The position numbers and the translations under genes are program-made. The notes under the pieces are model-generated. The model saw nothing but the letters and a program-made list of their open reading frames with translations, had not been told where the DNA came from and did not search any database. Source: Aquimarina atlantica (GTDB taxonomy: Bacteria; Bacteroidota; Bacteroidia; Flavobacteriales; Flavobacteriaceae). From it: a DNA stretch of 64,000 nucleotides. The stretch spans positions 124,001-188,000 of the forward strand of contig NZ_AQRA01000004.1 in NCBI RefSeq assembly GCF_000626715.1, given 5' to 3'. Position 1 is the first letter of the stretch. Each line of letters opens with the position of its first letter. Shown piece after piece: positions 26,779 through 36,127 of this stretch.

Positions 26779-27152
26779 ATGTTCTCTACGTAGAAGATAA
26801 TAAAATAAATGCAATGGTAATGGATAAAATGTTATCCAGAAATGATTCTAATGTTATTATTGCAGAAAATGGTTCACAAGCTCTTAAAGTTGTGAAAGAA
26901 GAGGCTCTGGATCTTATTCTGGTTGATATTAATCTGGGCCTTAATCAAATGGATGGCTGCGAATTACTTCAAAGATTTCGCAAACTAGATATTCTCAAAA
27001 ACATTCCTGTTTTTGCAGTAACTGCTTATGCCATGCCAGGTGATGAGCAACGTTTTATTAATATTGGGTTTGATAATTATTTCTCTAAACCTGTAAATTT
27101 TGATCAACTTTTATCGGTCATATCAAAAATAGGTACATCACAAACAACATAA
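26769..27152 (+). CDS. Single-domain response regulator
   Basis: The 127-residue protein is a bare receiver: E9/D10 in YVEDNKIN, phospho-acceptor D53 in LILVDINLG, A/T site FAVTAYA and K in FSKPVNF. There is no output domain, so it may act as a phosphate shuttle or bind a partner. The start MPMN at 26769 overlaps the kinase stop by ten bases; M3 at 26775 is also possible. The insert after the phosphosite (LGLNQMDG) is typical of receivers fused to hybrid kinases, so this may be a split hybrid kinase. Confidence 0.92.
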   Translation: MPMNVLYVEDNKINAMVMDKMLSRNDSNVIIAENGSQALKVVKEEALDLILVDINLGLNQMDGCELLQRFRKLDILKNIPVFAVTAYAMPGDEQRFINIGFDNYFSKPVNFDQLLSVISKIGTSQTT

Positions 27153-27195
27153 TTGCAGAAAGAATTATAAGAGATTCAAAAATTATAGTTTTTGA

Positions 27196-28305
27196 TTATC
27201 TAATCTGGTTAAATCGTATCCCAAGTTCTTTTTCTAATTCTCTTATGATTTGCACCTCTGATTTAGTTATTAGAGCTAAAGATAGACCTGTTTTTCCTGC
27301 TCTGGCTGTTCTACCACTTCTGTGCGTATAATATTCTATTTGATCTGGTAATTGATAATGTACAACAAAAGCCAAATTAGCAACATCAATACCTCTCGCT
27401 GCAACATCTGTAGACACCAGTAATTGTAACGTTTTTTTCCTAAACGCTCTCATCACTTTATCTCTATCTTTTTGTGTCATTTCTCCTTCGAGAAGACCTA
27501 CTTCATAATTTTTGGCTTTTAGTTGTTTATGAAGTACACGGGCAGCAGCTTTGGTTTTCGTAAAAATAATTCCTCTACCCCCTTTTTGCGTTTTCAGAAA
27601 ATACGCAAGCGTATCTAATTTATTAGCCTCATCACCTACTACAAATTGATGTTGTATTCCTTTATTAACTGCATCATCTTTATCAATACTTATTTGTACT
27701 GCGCTTTTACTAACATAAGAATTTATAATTTCATTTAATGAAGATGGCATTGTAGCAGAAAAAAGCCAAACGTTTCTATTTCCTTTGGTTTTAGATAAAA
27801 TTGTAGTTAGATCCTTCTTAAACCCCATACTTAACATTTCATCGGCCTCATCCATCACCAATGTCTTTATCTCAGAAATATCGACCGCCTTCCTGTTCAT
27901 TAAATCTATAAGTCTGCCGGGTGTTGCCACAATGATATGCGTAGGTCTTTTTAATCTCGAAAGCTGTCTTTCAATTTTTTCACCACCATATACCGATTCG
28001 GTAAAAATCTTATCTGTATACTTGGTAAACTTAAAAAGCTGTTTTGCTATCTGCTGACCCAATTCGCGAGTAGGAGCCAAAACTAAAGCCTGAACATGTT
28101 TTTTAGAAGGGTTGATCTGGGATAATAACGGAATTCCAAAAGCCGCAGTTTTTCCGGTTCCAGTTTGAGCTTTCCCAATAAAATCAGTTCGCTGATTCAT
28201 CAAAACAGGAATTGCCTGTTCTTGAATCTTTGTAGGAATTGTAATTCCCATCTCCTTCAAACCTTTATTAAGATCTTTGGGTACTCCTAGCTCTAAAAAC
28301 GTCAT
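27196..28305 (-). CDS. DEAD-box ATP-dependent RNA helicase
   Basis: The 369-residue protein has the helicase core with almost no extension. Motifs in order are the Q motif (TKIQEQAIP), Walker A AQTGTGKT (46-53), PTRELGQQ, TPGRLIDL, DEAD, SAT, TDVAARGID and HRSGRTARAG. Such short RhlE-type helicases act in ribosome assembly or mRNA decay, often in the cold. The C-terminal region is short, so no accessory RNA-binding domain is present. It converges with the response regulator gene. Confidence 0.95.
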   Translation of the reverse strand: MTFLELGVPKDLNKGLKEMGITIPTKIQEQAIPVLMNQRTDFIGKAQTGTGKTAAFGIPLLSQINPSKKHVQALVLAPTRELGQQIAKQLFKFTKYTDKIFTESVYGGEKIERQLSRLKRPTHIIVATPGRLIDLMNRKAVDISEIKTLVMDEADEMLSMGFKKDLTTILSKTKGNRNVWLFSATMPSSLNEIINSYVSKSAVQISIDKDDAVNKGIQHQFVVGDEANKLDTLAYFLKTQKGGRGIIFTKTKAAARVLHKQLKAKNYEVGLLEGEMTQKDRDKVMRAFRKKTLQLLVSTDVAARGIDVANLAFVVHYQLPDQIEYYTHRSGRTARAGKTGLSLALITKSEVQIIRELEKELGIRFNQIR

Positions 28306-28394
28306 ATATATCTGATTTAAGTTGCAAAAGTAATCGAATATCTATTCATAATTCAACTTAATCAAAAAATAACCTGTTTAATTGTTAAATCCTA

Positions 28395-28784
28395 TTAACA
28401 AGCAATACTCATAAAATAATCAAAGAGTTGTTTTTTCATACTTAATCCCTTTTTATGAAAATGAGATTTATTCATACAAAATCCACCAGAGCAGTTAAAA
28501 TCAGACCCTTCATCAGAGAATAAGATGTCTAACAAAACTAATTCATTAGCATGATCATGATCTGCATGGTGGTTTTCGGTCTCAACAATATTAAAATCGT
28601 AAGAAAAAAGCTTCTTTTTAGCAAATGCTTGATTTTGGATTAAAATAGGTTGATCGGTAAGAAAAGAAAATATATTTTCCTGTTCGTGATTAGAATGATT
28701 GATAGTAGTACTAGATTGAGAATTAGCTAGATTAGCAATTAACAAAAAAACAAGTATAAGAGGATAGCGTAAAAGTTTATTCAT
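28395..28784 (-). CDS. Small secreted protein of unknown function
   Basis: The start at 28784 gives MNKLLRYPLILVFLLIANLANSQ, a clear signal peptide; an in-frame ATG 15 codons upstream would bury it. The mature part of about 105 residues contains a His/Asp cluster (NHHADHDHANE) that could bind a metal, a C-G-G-F-C pair (CSGGFC) and a terminal cysteine. No family is recognised. It lies alone between the helicase and the DUF72 gene, without a clear operon partner. Confidence 0.65.
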   Translation of the reverse strand: MNKLLRYPLILVFLLIANLANSQSSTTINHSNHEQENIFSFLTDQPILIQNQAFAKKKLFSYDFNIVETENHHADHDHANELVLLDILFSDEGSDFNCSGGFCMNKSHFHKKGLSMKKQLFDYFMSIAC

Positions 28785-28994
28785 ACAGTTGATATTTAAG
28801 GGACCATGAGTAATTCTAAATAAATCCAAAATAACAATGTTAAGTATTTTCCTACAACATTAATTTTAAATTCATCGGCAAACTACGCATATGTTCGCTA
28901 AAAAGCAAAAAAAACTAAATTTTTAACATTTACAAAAGAAGGTAATACCATTAAATTATAAGTAAAATCTACTGGATGGCTCTAGGGTTCGACA

Positions 28995-29888
28995 TTAAAA
29001 TAATTTGAGGTCATTAGATAAATGATTATTAGGCAAACCTAATTGTATTCCTAAATGATCATTTAATTCTTTAATGAAGTACTTAGAAAGCAAAGGGGAT
29101 TCTACTTCCAAATTTTGATGTACAAAAAAATGTATATGATTAATCCCTTTATCTTTCCAGGTAGAAAGTCGTTTTGCCCAATCATCAAGCCTCGTATAAT
29201 CTGTTTTGTGATTTGCTCCAACATATCTCACAAAAGCTTCGTCATTAGTTAAACGCATATGAAGTAAATCTCTTCTACCTGCAGTATCTGTTATGATATT
29301 TGATATATTATTACTTTCGAGAAGGCTATATAATTCATCGGCTACTGTTACATCATTAAACCAATCTGTATGTCTAAATTCTACAGCCAGACGTATTTCT
29401 TTAGGCCATTTTTCTATAAACCGAATCACTCTGTCAAAATTTTTAGGAGCAAAATTACCATGCATCTGCAAAAAAATGGTTCCTAATTTTTCTTTTAGAT
29501 GAATTACATTAGCTAAGTATGCATCAACATAAGGTTCTACATCTTCATTTAACCTTTTTAGATGAGAAATATTCTGCACTAATTTTGGGAAAAATTTAAA
29601 CCCTTCCGGAGTTTTATCATACCATTTTTTAAATTGATCTTCAGGAAAAATCCTATAAAATGTAGCATTCAATTCAATACTATTAAACTGTCTAGAATAA
29701 TACTCTAGTTCATCTTTTGTTCCTCTTGGATAAAACCCTTTTAAGTCCTGCCTGTTCCATTTAGCACAACCAACATAAGTAGATAAACTTCCTTTTGCTG
29801 TAGTATGTAGTACTCTTGCCGTATCCTTATGATCATCTGGTAAGCTAAAATCTATGTTATCAGGATGTTCTACTTTGCCAAATTTCAT
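28995..29888 (-). CDS. DUF72 family protein (YecE-like)
   Basis: The 297-residue protein matches the DUF72 TIM-barrel-like family. Landmarks are YVGCAKWNRQDLKGFYP (near 36-52), YSRQFNSIELNATFYR (near 63-78), FLQMHGNFAP and AVEFRHTDWF (near 168-177). The function is not known; members have been linked with nucleic acid or nucleotide enzymes by fold. The extended N-terminal tail of about 30 residues is a flavobacterial feature. It is divergent from the LolA-like gene at 30047. Confidence 0.88.
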   Translation of the reverse strand: MKFGKVEHPDNIDFSLPDDHKDTARVLHTTAKGSLSTYVGCAKWNRQDLKGFYPRGTKDELEYYSRQFNSIELNATFYRIFPEDQFKKWYDKTPEGFKFFPKLVQNISHLKRLNEDVEPYVDAYLANVIHLKEKLGTIFLQMHGNFAPKNFDRVIRFIEKWPKEIRLAVEFRHTDWFNDVTVADELYSLLESNNISNIITDTAGRRDLLHMRLTNDEAFVRYVGANHKTDYTRLDDWAKRLSTWKDKGINHIHFFVHQNLEVESPLLSKYFIKELNDHLGIQLGLPNNHLSNDLKLF

Positions 29889-30046
29889 GCAGTTGGTGTT
29901 TTATATTTATATGATGAAAATTAATCAAAAAAATAAGATGACTAACAATTACTTTGATCTTATTACTATAAAAATATCTAAAAAAGTGTAACAAAAATAT
30001 GACACGATTGACTAATTGTTACAACAACATCATAAAATCACAACTA

Positions 30047-30784
30047 ATGAATGCTTTAAAATCTATTACAGTAGCTCTTGTATTAGCTATTTCAACATCA
30101 TTTTACGCACAAACTGCAGATGAAATAGTTAACAATTACTTCGAAAACACAGGAGGAAAAGAAAATTGGGAAAAACTAGAAGGCATTACTATGAAAGGAG
30201 TAATGAAAATGCAAGGGATGGAAATTCCTTTTGAACAGGTTATGATGAAAGACGGACGCCAGTCTACTACGATCGAACTACAAGGAAACAAAATGATCTG
30301 GGCTGCATATGACGGAAAAATCTCATGGTCTAGAAATCAGCAAACTATGGAAGCTGAAAAGAGTGACAATGAAGCTACAGAAAATATGAAGAAGCAAACC
30401 AAAGATTGGCCTTCTCCATTTTTAAATTATAAGGAAAAAGGATATGCAATAGAACTTATCGGTAAAGAAACTGTGGATGGAACAGAAACTTTTAAAATAA
30501 AGGTAACCAAAGATCCAATTACGGTTAATGGTCAATCACAACCTAATATTTCTCACTACTATTTCGATACCGAAAATTTTGTACCTATTATAATTGAAGA
30601 AGAGATTCAGGAAGGTCCTATGAAAGGTCAGAAAATAAAAATGTCTATTAGCGATTATCAGGAAGTAGAAGGATTATACTTTCCTTTCTCACAAAGTAGT
30701 CAATTCCAAAGTATGGATTTTAAGGAGTTTGATCTCAATCCAGAAGTAGAAGCTTCATTATTCGCTTTCCCAGAAGGAAAATAA
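30047..30784 (+). CDS. Secreted LolA-like outer-membrane lipoprotein-sorting family protein
   Basis: The ATG at 30047 opens a signal peptide ending near SFYAQ; the farther ATG at 29999 would place 16 residues before it. The 245-residue protein has the helix TADEIVNNYFENTGG followed by regular beta strands (GVMKMQGMEIPFEQ, YDGKISWSR), as in the LolA/LppX superfamily. It lacks a lipobox and should be periplasmic. A terminator (30797-30825) lies between it and the next gene. Cargo and partners are unknown. Confidence 0.82.
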   Translation: MNALKSITVALVLAISTSFYAQTADEIVNNYFENTGGKENWEKLEGITMKGVMKMQGMEIPFEQVMMKDGRQSTTIELQGNKMIWAAYDGKISWSRNQQTMEAEKSDNEATENMKKQTKDWPSPFLNYKEKGYAIELIGKETVDGTETFKIKVTKDPITVNGQSQPNISHYYFDTENFVPIIIEEEIQEGPMKGQKIKMSISDYQEVEGLYFPFSQSSQFQSMDFKEFDLNPEVEASLFAFPEGK

Positions 30785-30796
30785 ACACAAATTATA

Positions 30797-30825
30797 ATCC
30801 CCAAATTAAAAGTTTGGGGATTTTT
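30797..30825 (+). terminator. Rho-independent terminator before the BNR-repeat gene
   Basis: Stem AATCCCCAAA pairs with GTTTGGGGATT and is followed by TTTATT. It overlaps a possible TTG start at 30814, which supports placing the next gene's start at 30850. Confidence 0.85.
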
Positions 30826-30849
30826 ATTCTAAATAAACAACCAGTAATT

Positions 30850-33800
30850 ATGAACAAACAATTTATAATTGCAAGCTTGGCTATACTCTTTTCCATACAC
30901 TTGCAAGCACAGGAAGTTGTTCTAAAAGGCAAAGAACTATTCGGAAACCTTGAAGCACGACAAATCGGACCCGCACTCATGAGTGGTCGGATAATAGATT
31001 TAGAAAATCACCCTACTAATGATAGAATACTATATGCCGGTACTGCTGGCGGTGGAGTTTGGAAATCCTCGAATGGAGGAGCTAGCTTCTCCTCTGTATT
31101 CGATGATCACGCGCAATCAATAGGAGTAGTAAAAATAGATCCTAATGACCCAGATAATACTATTTGGGTAGGTACAGGTGAAATATGGACCAGAAATAGT
31201 GTTTCTATCGGTGATGGGTTATATAAATCTACAGATGGAGGGGCAAACTGGAAAAAAATGGGGTTTGAAAATTCAGAACGAATTGGTAGTATCGAGATTA
31301 ATCCCAAAAACTCTAATGAAATTTATGTTGGAGTCTTAGGAGCTTTATGGGGAGATAGTGAAGAAAGAGGAGTATACAAAACGGTAGATGGAGGGAAAAC
31401 CTGGAATAAGATACTTTATGTTAATGAAAAAACAGGAGTTAATGATCTTATAATGGATCCCAATGATCCTAATACGCTTTATGCAGCGATGTGGGAGTTT
31501 AGAAGAACTGCCTGGGGATTTAATTCTGGAGGACCTAATAGCGCATTGTACAAATCTACAGATGCCGGAAAAACATGGAATAAAATCCATAATGGTTTTC
31601 CTAAAGGTGATCTTGGTAGATTTGCTTTGGCAATAGCTCCTTCTAACTCCAAAATAGTATATGCCGTTGTAGAAAGTAAAGAAGATAAAGGACTATATCG
31701 TTCTGATGATGCAGGAGCCAGTTGGAAATTATTAAATGGAGATTTTGGTTTAGTAGTTAGACCTTTCTATTTCTCTAGAATTGTTGTAGACCCAAAAAAT
31801 CCAGATATTCTGGTTAAAGGAGGATTGTTTGGATCTATCTCCAGGGACGGAGGAAAGACCTTTAAAAACCTGGGTAGTATGCATCCAGACATACATGATG
31901 TTGTTTTTGACATCAACAACTCAGATCGAATGTATGTCGGAACCGATGGTGGAGTGTATAGAAGCTGGGATGGTGGATCTACAATGGATATGGTAGATAA
32001 TTTACCTATTTCTCAATTCTATCATATTAGTGTAGATAACGAAGAACCATATAATATTTATGGTGGCCTGCAAGATAATGGATCCTGGTGGGGACCATCT
32101 TCTTCTCCTGGAGGCATAGAAGCACGGGATTGGAATCGCGTTGGATATGGAGATGGATTTAGAGTATTAAAACACCCGACCAAGAATATTATTTATTCTG
32201 AAATGCAAGGTGCACAAAATGTATGGAGATATGATGTAGACAAGAATTACACCAAAAATATTGCTCCTTTACCTATTAAAGGAGAAGCTGATTTACGTTT
32301 TAACTGGAATGCTCCAATGGCGGTGAGTAATCATCAACCAGATCGGTTTTATATGGGGAGTCAATTCCTTCATGTAAGTGATGATATGGGTGATAACTGG
32401 AAAAAAATATCTCCAGATCTTACTACCAATGATCCTGCAAAACAAGATAAAGAATCAGGAGGTATCTCTACAGATAAATCAGGAGCCGAAACGCATACTA
32501 CAATTTTTACCATTGCAGAATCTCCAATTGATCAAAAGGTAATTTGGGTAGGAACCGATGATGGTAATGTACAGGTTACCCAAGATGGTGGGGCAACCTG
32601 GACCAATACAGTAGCTAATATTCAAGGATTACCAAAAAATACATGGGTATATCACATAGAAGCTAGCTCTCATCATAAAGGAACGGCATATGCCGTGTTT
32701 GATGGTCATGCATCGGGAGATATGAATACCTACGTATATAAAACCTCTGATTTTGGAAAAACATGGAAATCCCTAGTAACCGATGAAATCATAGGGTTTG
32801 CAAGAAATATTCAGGAAGATTATGTAAATGAAGACCTACTCTATTTAGGTACCGAGTTTGGATTGTTTATCACCATAAATGGTGGTAAGAACTGGTCTCG
32901 TTTTACCAATAATATGCCAGCTGCTGCTGTTCATTTTATTGATCTACAGAAAAAAACTAATGATCTTGTATTAGGAACCCATGGTAGAGGCGTTATTATT
33001 ATTGATGATATATCTCCTCTACGGCAAATAAACCAGGAGATTCTTGTCAAAGATGTTCACTTTTTTGATCCTAAACCATCGATAATCAAAGAAGAAGGTG
33101 GTTTTGGTGGAGGAAGTACAGAGCTTCAATTTATAGGAGATAATCCTAGCTCTTCTGCAAAAATTATCTACTACCTTAAAAAGAGGCATACTTTTGGAAA
33201 AATGACACTATCTGTGCAAGATCAAAATGGTACCGAGATCGTAAGTCTTGTACCCGGAAAAGCTAAAGGTATCAATATAGTAACCTGGAATTTCAGAAAA
33301 AAAGGACCTAAAGTAGCTGCCGGAAAAACATTTACCTTTAGTGGATTTACTGCTCCAAGAGCTTCAGCAGGGACGTATAAAATAGTACTTAAAAAAGGTA
33401 AGAAACAATATGAAAGTGCCATAACACTACAAAATGATCCTACTTCCTTAATATCAGAAAAAGACAGAATTGCTCATAATAAAACAACACAAGAGTTATT
33501 TAATGATATGGAAGATCTGGCATACCTCGTTCATAAAATTGATCAAAATATAAAGAAAGCCGAAGCAGTATTAAAAAAAGTTCCAGCTTCGCAAAAAGTT
33601 ACTTCTGCCGTTGTTAAGGAGTTAAATGCATTAAAAGAAACTCTGGTAGTAACTACAGGGGATAATTATGTTGATGAAGCCGAACCTCAGCTAAGAGAAA
33701 AATTATCTGATTTATATGGCGAAGTAGCAGAACAGTTCGAAAAACCTTCTTTTGCACAATTAGAAAATCAGGAAGTATTAGAAGCTAGATTAAATGAAGC

Positions 33801-33918
33801 TAAGGCCACATATGAAAAAATAAATGGTAAACAGATCGCAAAATTTAACAAATACCTTGAAAAATCTGGTGAAACTCCTGCCAAAATTTTAAGTAAAGAA
33901 GAATTCATAAAGAAATAA
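30850..33918 (+). CDS. Large secreted BNR/VPS10-type beta-propeller protein
   Basis: The start at 30850 gives MNKQFIIASLAILFSIHLQAQ, a signal peptide; the earlier TTG lies inside a terminator hairpin. The 1022-residue product has many Asp-box/BNR units of the form YKSTDGGANW across about 60-720, forming one or two propellers as in sialidases and the VPS10/sortilin fold. Residues 720-880 look like a beta-sandwich and 880-1022 are helical. No catalytic site can be assigned. It probably binds glycans or proteins at the surface or periplasm. A strong terminator follows. Confidence 0.88.
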   Translation: MNKQFIIASLAILFSIHLQAQEVVLKGKELFGNLEARQIGPALMSGRIIDLENHPTNDRILYAGTAGGGVWKSSNGGASFSSVFDDHAQSIGVVKIDPNDPDNTIWVGTGEIWTRNSVSIGDGLYKSTDGGANWKKMGFENSERIGSIEINPKNSNEIYVGVLGALWGDSEERGVYKTVDGGKTWNKILYVNEKTGVNDLIMDPNDPNTLYAAMWEFRRTAWGFNSGGPNSALYKSTDAGKTWNKIHNGFPKGDLGRFALAIAPSNSKIVYAVVESKEDKGLYRSDDAGASWKLLNGDFGLVVRPFYFSRIVVDPKNPDILVKGGLFGSISRDGGKTFKNLGSMHPDIHDVVFDINNSDRMYVGTDGGVYRSWDGGSTMDMVDNLPISQFYHISVDNEEPYNIYGGLQDNGSWWGPSSSPGGIEARDWNRVGYGDGFRVLKHPTKNIIYSEMQGAQNVWRYDVDKNYTKNIAPLPIKGEADLRFNWNAPMAVSNHQPDRFYMGSQFLHVSDDMGDNWKKISPDLTTNDPAKQDKESGGISTDKSGAETHTTIFTIAESPIDQKVIWVGTDDGNVQVTQDGGATWTNTVANIQGLPKNTWVYHIEASSHHKGTAYAVFDGHASGDMNTYVYKTSDFGKTWKSLVTDEIIGFARNIQEDYVNEDLLYLGTEFGLFITINGGKNWSRFTNNMPAAAVHFIDLQKKTNDLVLGTHGRGVIIIDDISPLRQINQEILVKDVHFFDPKPSIIKEEGGFGGGSTELQFIGDNPSSSAKIIYYLKKRHTFGKMTLSVQDQNGTEIVSLVPGKAKGINIVTWNFRKKGPKVAAGKTFTFSGFTAPRASAGTYKIVLKKGKKQYESAITLQNDPTSLISEKDRIAHNKTTQELFNDMEDLAYLVHKIDQNIKKAEAVLKKVPASQKVTSAVVKELNALKETLVVTTGDNYVDEAEPQLREKLSDLYGEVAEQFEKPSFAQLENQEVLEARLNEAKATYEKINGKQIAKFNKYLEKSGETPAKILSKEEFIKK

Positions 33919-33941
33919 ACGAAAAAAACACCCTGTTATAC

Positions 33942-33968
33942 AAAAGCCCTCTGTAATCGAGGGCTTTT
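33942..33968 (+). terminator. Rho-independent terminator after BNR-repeat gene
   Basis: Perfect 10-bp stem AAAAGCCCTC/GAGGGCTTTT with a 7-base loop, 24 bases after the stop. Confidence 0.88.
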
Positions 33969-33978
33969 ATTATATATA

Positions 33979-34139
33979 ATACCATTTCCAATCTAAATTT
34001 ACTCAATAAAACCGCGTCTTTTTGTCTAATATTTCAAAATAAAACACAACCGTAGCCCTGCTATGCTTGAATTTTCTTTTTCATCTACCCCAAAAATCCA
34101 TCATTTTTCTTATGAGTAAATTTAAATCAGAACTGGTAT
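33979..34139. repeat. MITE-like element with imperfect 27-bp terminal inverted repeats
   Basis: The left end (33979-34005) begins ATACCATTTCC and the right end (34113-34139) ends AACTGGTAT. When one is reversed and complemented, 23 of 27 bases match, including the inner block TAAATTTACTCA without a gap. The 107-base centre has no open frame. The element lies next to A/T-rich sequence, with TA on both sides that could be a target-site duplication. It looks like a dispersed non-coding repeat. Whether other copies exist in the genome cannot be told here. Confidence 0.65.
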
Positions 34140-34305
34140 AACTTATTGTTAAGGTAATATAACAGAAAAACAAAAAGACTAGATTAGTATAACCAAAAAC
34201 ACTCCATATGCAACTCTTTTATTGTTTATAAGTCGTTTAAAACTCTAAACATAGTCTTGATTTTTGAGCACAACAAATACTTATTTTTAGTAAACCTTCT
34301 TTATT

Positions 34306-34710
34306 ATGGAAAACAGGGAATCAAATTTATTGGCAATACGACCGCAGTTATTAAATGCAAGAGTTTCTGAAAACATGTCTAATGATGAGCAATTTCAGAA
34401 CAAAACAATTAGACCTATTATAAAACTACAAGGTGATCTATTGATCGAAGTATTTAAAAACTATATTAAAAAAAGAAAGAATACTTTCTATGAGTTATCC
34501 TTAGAAAAACGCTTTGATTTTATAGAAAATGCCATCCAAAAGGATATGAAATTCAGAAATAGTTTAAAAGGAATGATTATAGGGCAATTTACTGTAGAAG
34601 AATACCAGGTTTATATGAAAAACTCTTCTGCCTTAAATAAGCGAATGATGAGTATTGTAAAAGAGCGCTTACAAGATAACATACAATTGTTAGAATATAA
34701 GGTAGCTTAA
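34306..34710 (+). CDS. Conserved flavobacterial protein of unknown function
   Basis: The 134-residue protein is helical and basic, with no signal peptide, membrane segment or cysteine. Its pattern (RPIIKLQGDLLIEVFKNYI, then RNSLKGMIIGQFTVEEY and LNKRMMSIVKERLQ) resembles a small flavobacterial family that is often labelled glyoxalase by transfer; no glyoxalase fold motif or metal ligand is visible. I do not assign a function. It is followed by a small GG-leader peptide gene 113 bases downstream. Confidence 0.7.
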   Translation: MENRESNLLAIRPQLLNARVSENMSNDEQFQNKTIRPIIKLQGDLLIEVFKNYIKKRKNTFYELSLEKRFDFIENAIQKDMKFRNSLKGMIIGQFTVEEYQVYMKNSSALNKRMMSIVKERLQDNIQLLEYKVA

Positions 34711-34823
34711 TTAATGGTTTTATTACTCATATCAAAAGACACTGTTAATTGTGGTAATACCGTAGTAGAAAATAAGGCATTTCATATATCTTTAGAAGTA
34801 TAATAACTTTTAAAACCTATGTC

Positions 34824-34988
34824 ATGTTAAATAACATTATAAACCTTAATGGTGTTGAAAAATTAAACAGAAAACAACAATTATCTATTAACGGAGGAAG
34901 AAAACAATGCATTGATCCCAGAACTGGTATGTGTACTGATTATGGGCGTCATTGCGCAGAACTCGAATGTGTCTTTGTAATCGATTAA
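34824..34988 (+). CDS. Small double-glycine leader peptide with four-cysteine core (possible bacteriocin/RiPP precursor)
   Basis: The 54-codon frame encodes a leader (residues 1-25) that ends LSINGG, with the preceding pattern GVEKLNRKQQ. This is the kind of leader seen in Bacteroidota GG-type natural-product precursors. The core (26-54) has cysteines at 29, 37, 44 and 49 and ends in VFVID. A terminator follows 15 bases after the stop. No ABC peptidase/exporter, cyclase, radical SAM or immunity gene is adjacent, so processing would be in trans. The role is inferred from the leader only; the sequence was read directly. Confidence 0.7.
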   Translation: MLNNIINLNGVEKLNRKQQLSINGGRKQCIDPRTGMCTDYGRHCAELECVFVID

Positions 34989-35002
34989 TTATTTTATATC
35001 AA

Positions 35003-35034
35003 AAAAGCTGTCACTTTAATTAGTGGCAGCTTTT
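35003..35034. terminator. Bidirectional terminator between GG-leader peptide and purC
   Basis: Stem AAAAGCTGTCACT pairs with AGTGGCAGCTTTT (one G-T pair) around a 6-base loop. T runs occur on both sides, so it serves the peptide gene on plus and purC on minus. Confidence 0.85.
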
Positions 35035-35057
35035 ATAATAAAGATACTATCGTTTTT

Positions 35058-36005
35058 CTATTTATTTAAATAGTCTAGTACATTTTCTTCTATCCTTCGT
35101 TGTATATCAGAGACATCTTCTTTTATAAAAGATACTCCTGTTATATTTTCATATAATTCGATATATCGTTCAGAAACAGAATTAATATATTCATCTGTCA
35201 TTTCTGGAATCTGTTGGCCTTCTTTACCTTGAAAACCATTGCTAATTAACCATTGTCTTACGAATTCTTTAGACAATTGTTTTTGTGATTCTCCATGTTG
35301 TTGTCGTTCTTCATATCCTTCAGCATAAAAATAACGAGAAGAATCCGGAGTATGAATTTCGTCAATTAATACAATTTTACCATCTTTTGTTTTCCCAAAC
35401 TCATATTTGGTATCTACAAGGATCAACCCTCTTTTAGCAGCGATCTCTGTTCCTCTTTGAAAAAGTTTACGAGTATAATCTTCAAGAATCAAATAATCTT
35501 CTTCAGAAACGATTCCTTTGGCCAAAATCTCTTCTCTAGAAATATCCTCATCATGCTCTCCATTATCTGCTTTGGTAGAAGGTGTTATAATAGGTTCTGG
35601 AAATTTATCATTTTCTTTCATCCCTTCTGGCATTGCAACACCACATAGTATTCGTTTACCTGCCTTATATTCTCTTGCTGCATGACCAGATAAATACCCA
35701 CGAATTACCATCTCTACTTTAAAAGGGTTGCAAAGGTGTCCTACTGCTACATTAGGATCTGGAGTGGCTATTAGCCAATTTGGCACCAAATCTTCGGTTT
35801 CTTTCATCATCTTGGTTGCAATTTGATTAAGAATCTGCCCTTTAAAAGGAATTCCTCTTGGCATAACTACATCAAATGCAGATAAACGATCGGTTGCAAT
35901 CATTACCAAAAGTTCATCATTTATACTATACACTTCTCTTACTTTTCCCTTGTATACCGATTTTTGATTAGGAAAATTATAGTTTGTATCTACAATTGTA
36001 TTCAT
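35058..36005 (-). CDS. purC: Phosphoribosylaminoimidazole-succinocarboxamide synthase (SAICAR synthetase)
   Basis: The 315-residue enzyme joins aspartate to CAIR with ATP in purine synthesis. Landmarks are the N-terminal [27 protein letters not shown] split across residues 19-45, the substrate block [16 protein letters not shown] (near 98-113) and [13 protein letters not shown] (near 213-225). It is longer than E. coli PurC (about 237 residues) because of an extended C-terminus, as is usual for the Bacteroidota form. It stands alone on the minus strand before phoH. Confidence 0.96.
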   Translation of the reverse strand: MNTIVDTNYNFPNQKSVYKGKVREVYSINDELLVMIATDRLSAFDVVMPRGIPFKGQILNQIATKMMKETEDLVPNWLIATPDPNVAVGHLCNPFKVEMVIRGYLSGHAAREYKAGKRILCGVAMPEGMKENDKFPEPIITPSTKADNGEHDEDISREEILAKGIVSEEDYLILEDYTRKLFQRGTEIAAKRGLILVDTKYEFGKTKDGKIVLIDEIHTPDSSRYFYAEGYEERQQHGESQKQLSKEFVRQWLISNGFQGKEGQQIPEMTDEYINSVSERYIELYENITGVSFIKEDVSDIQRRIEENVLDYLNK

Positions 36006-36127
36006 TACTTAGTTGTGAGTATTTGAGTTATTTAGCATGAGCATTTGAGTTATTTAGCTTGTGAGTAAAACATACATATATAACGCATTACTCATAGTAA
36101 AATGTTCTCACCTACTCCCCTGCTAAA

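Larger units (their letters stand above)
33919..34305. other. Intergenic region with terminator and MITE-like element
   Basis: 387 bases without a gene. It holds the terminator at 33942-33968 and a 161-bp element with imperfect 27-bp inverted ends (33979-34139). The remainder, 34140-34305, is A/T-rich and probably carries the promoter of the next gene, since a TATTTTTA box lies near 34280. Confidence 0.7.

Noticed and set aside
30814..30849. N-terminal extension of the BNR-repeat protein from a TTG start
   Set aside because: The TTG lies in a terminator hairpin, and the extension would displace a clear signal peptide starting at 30850.
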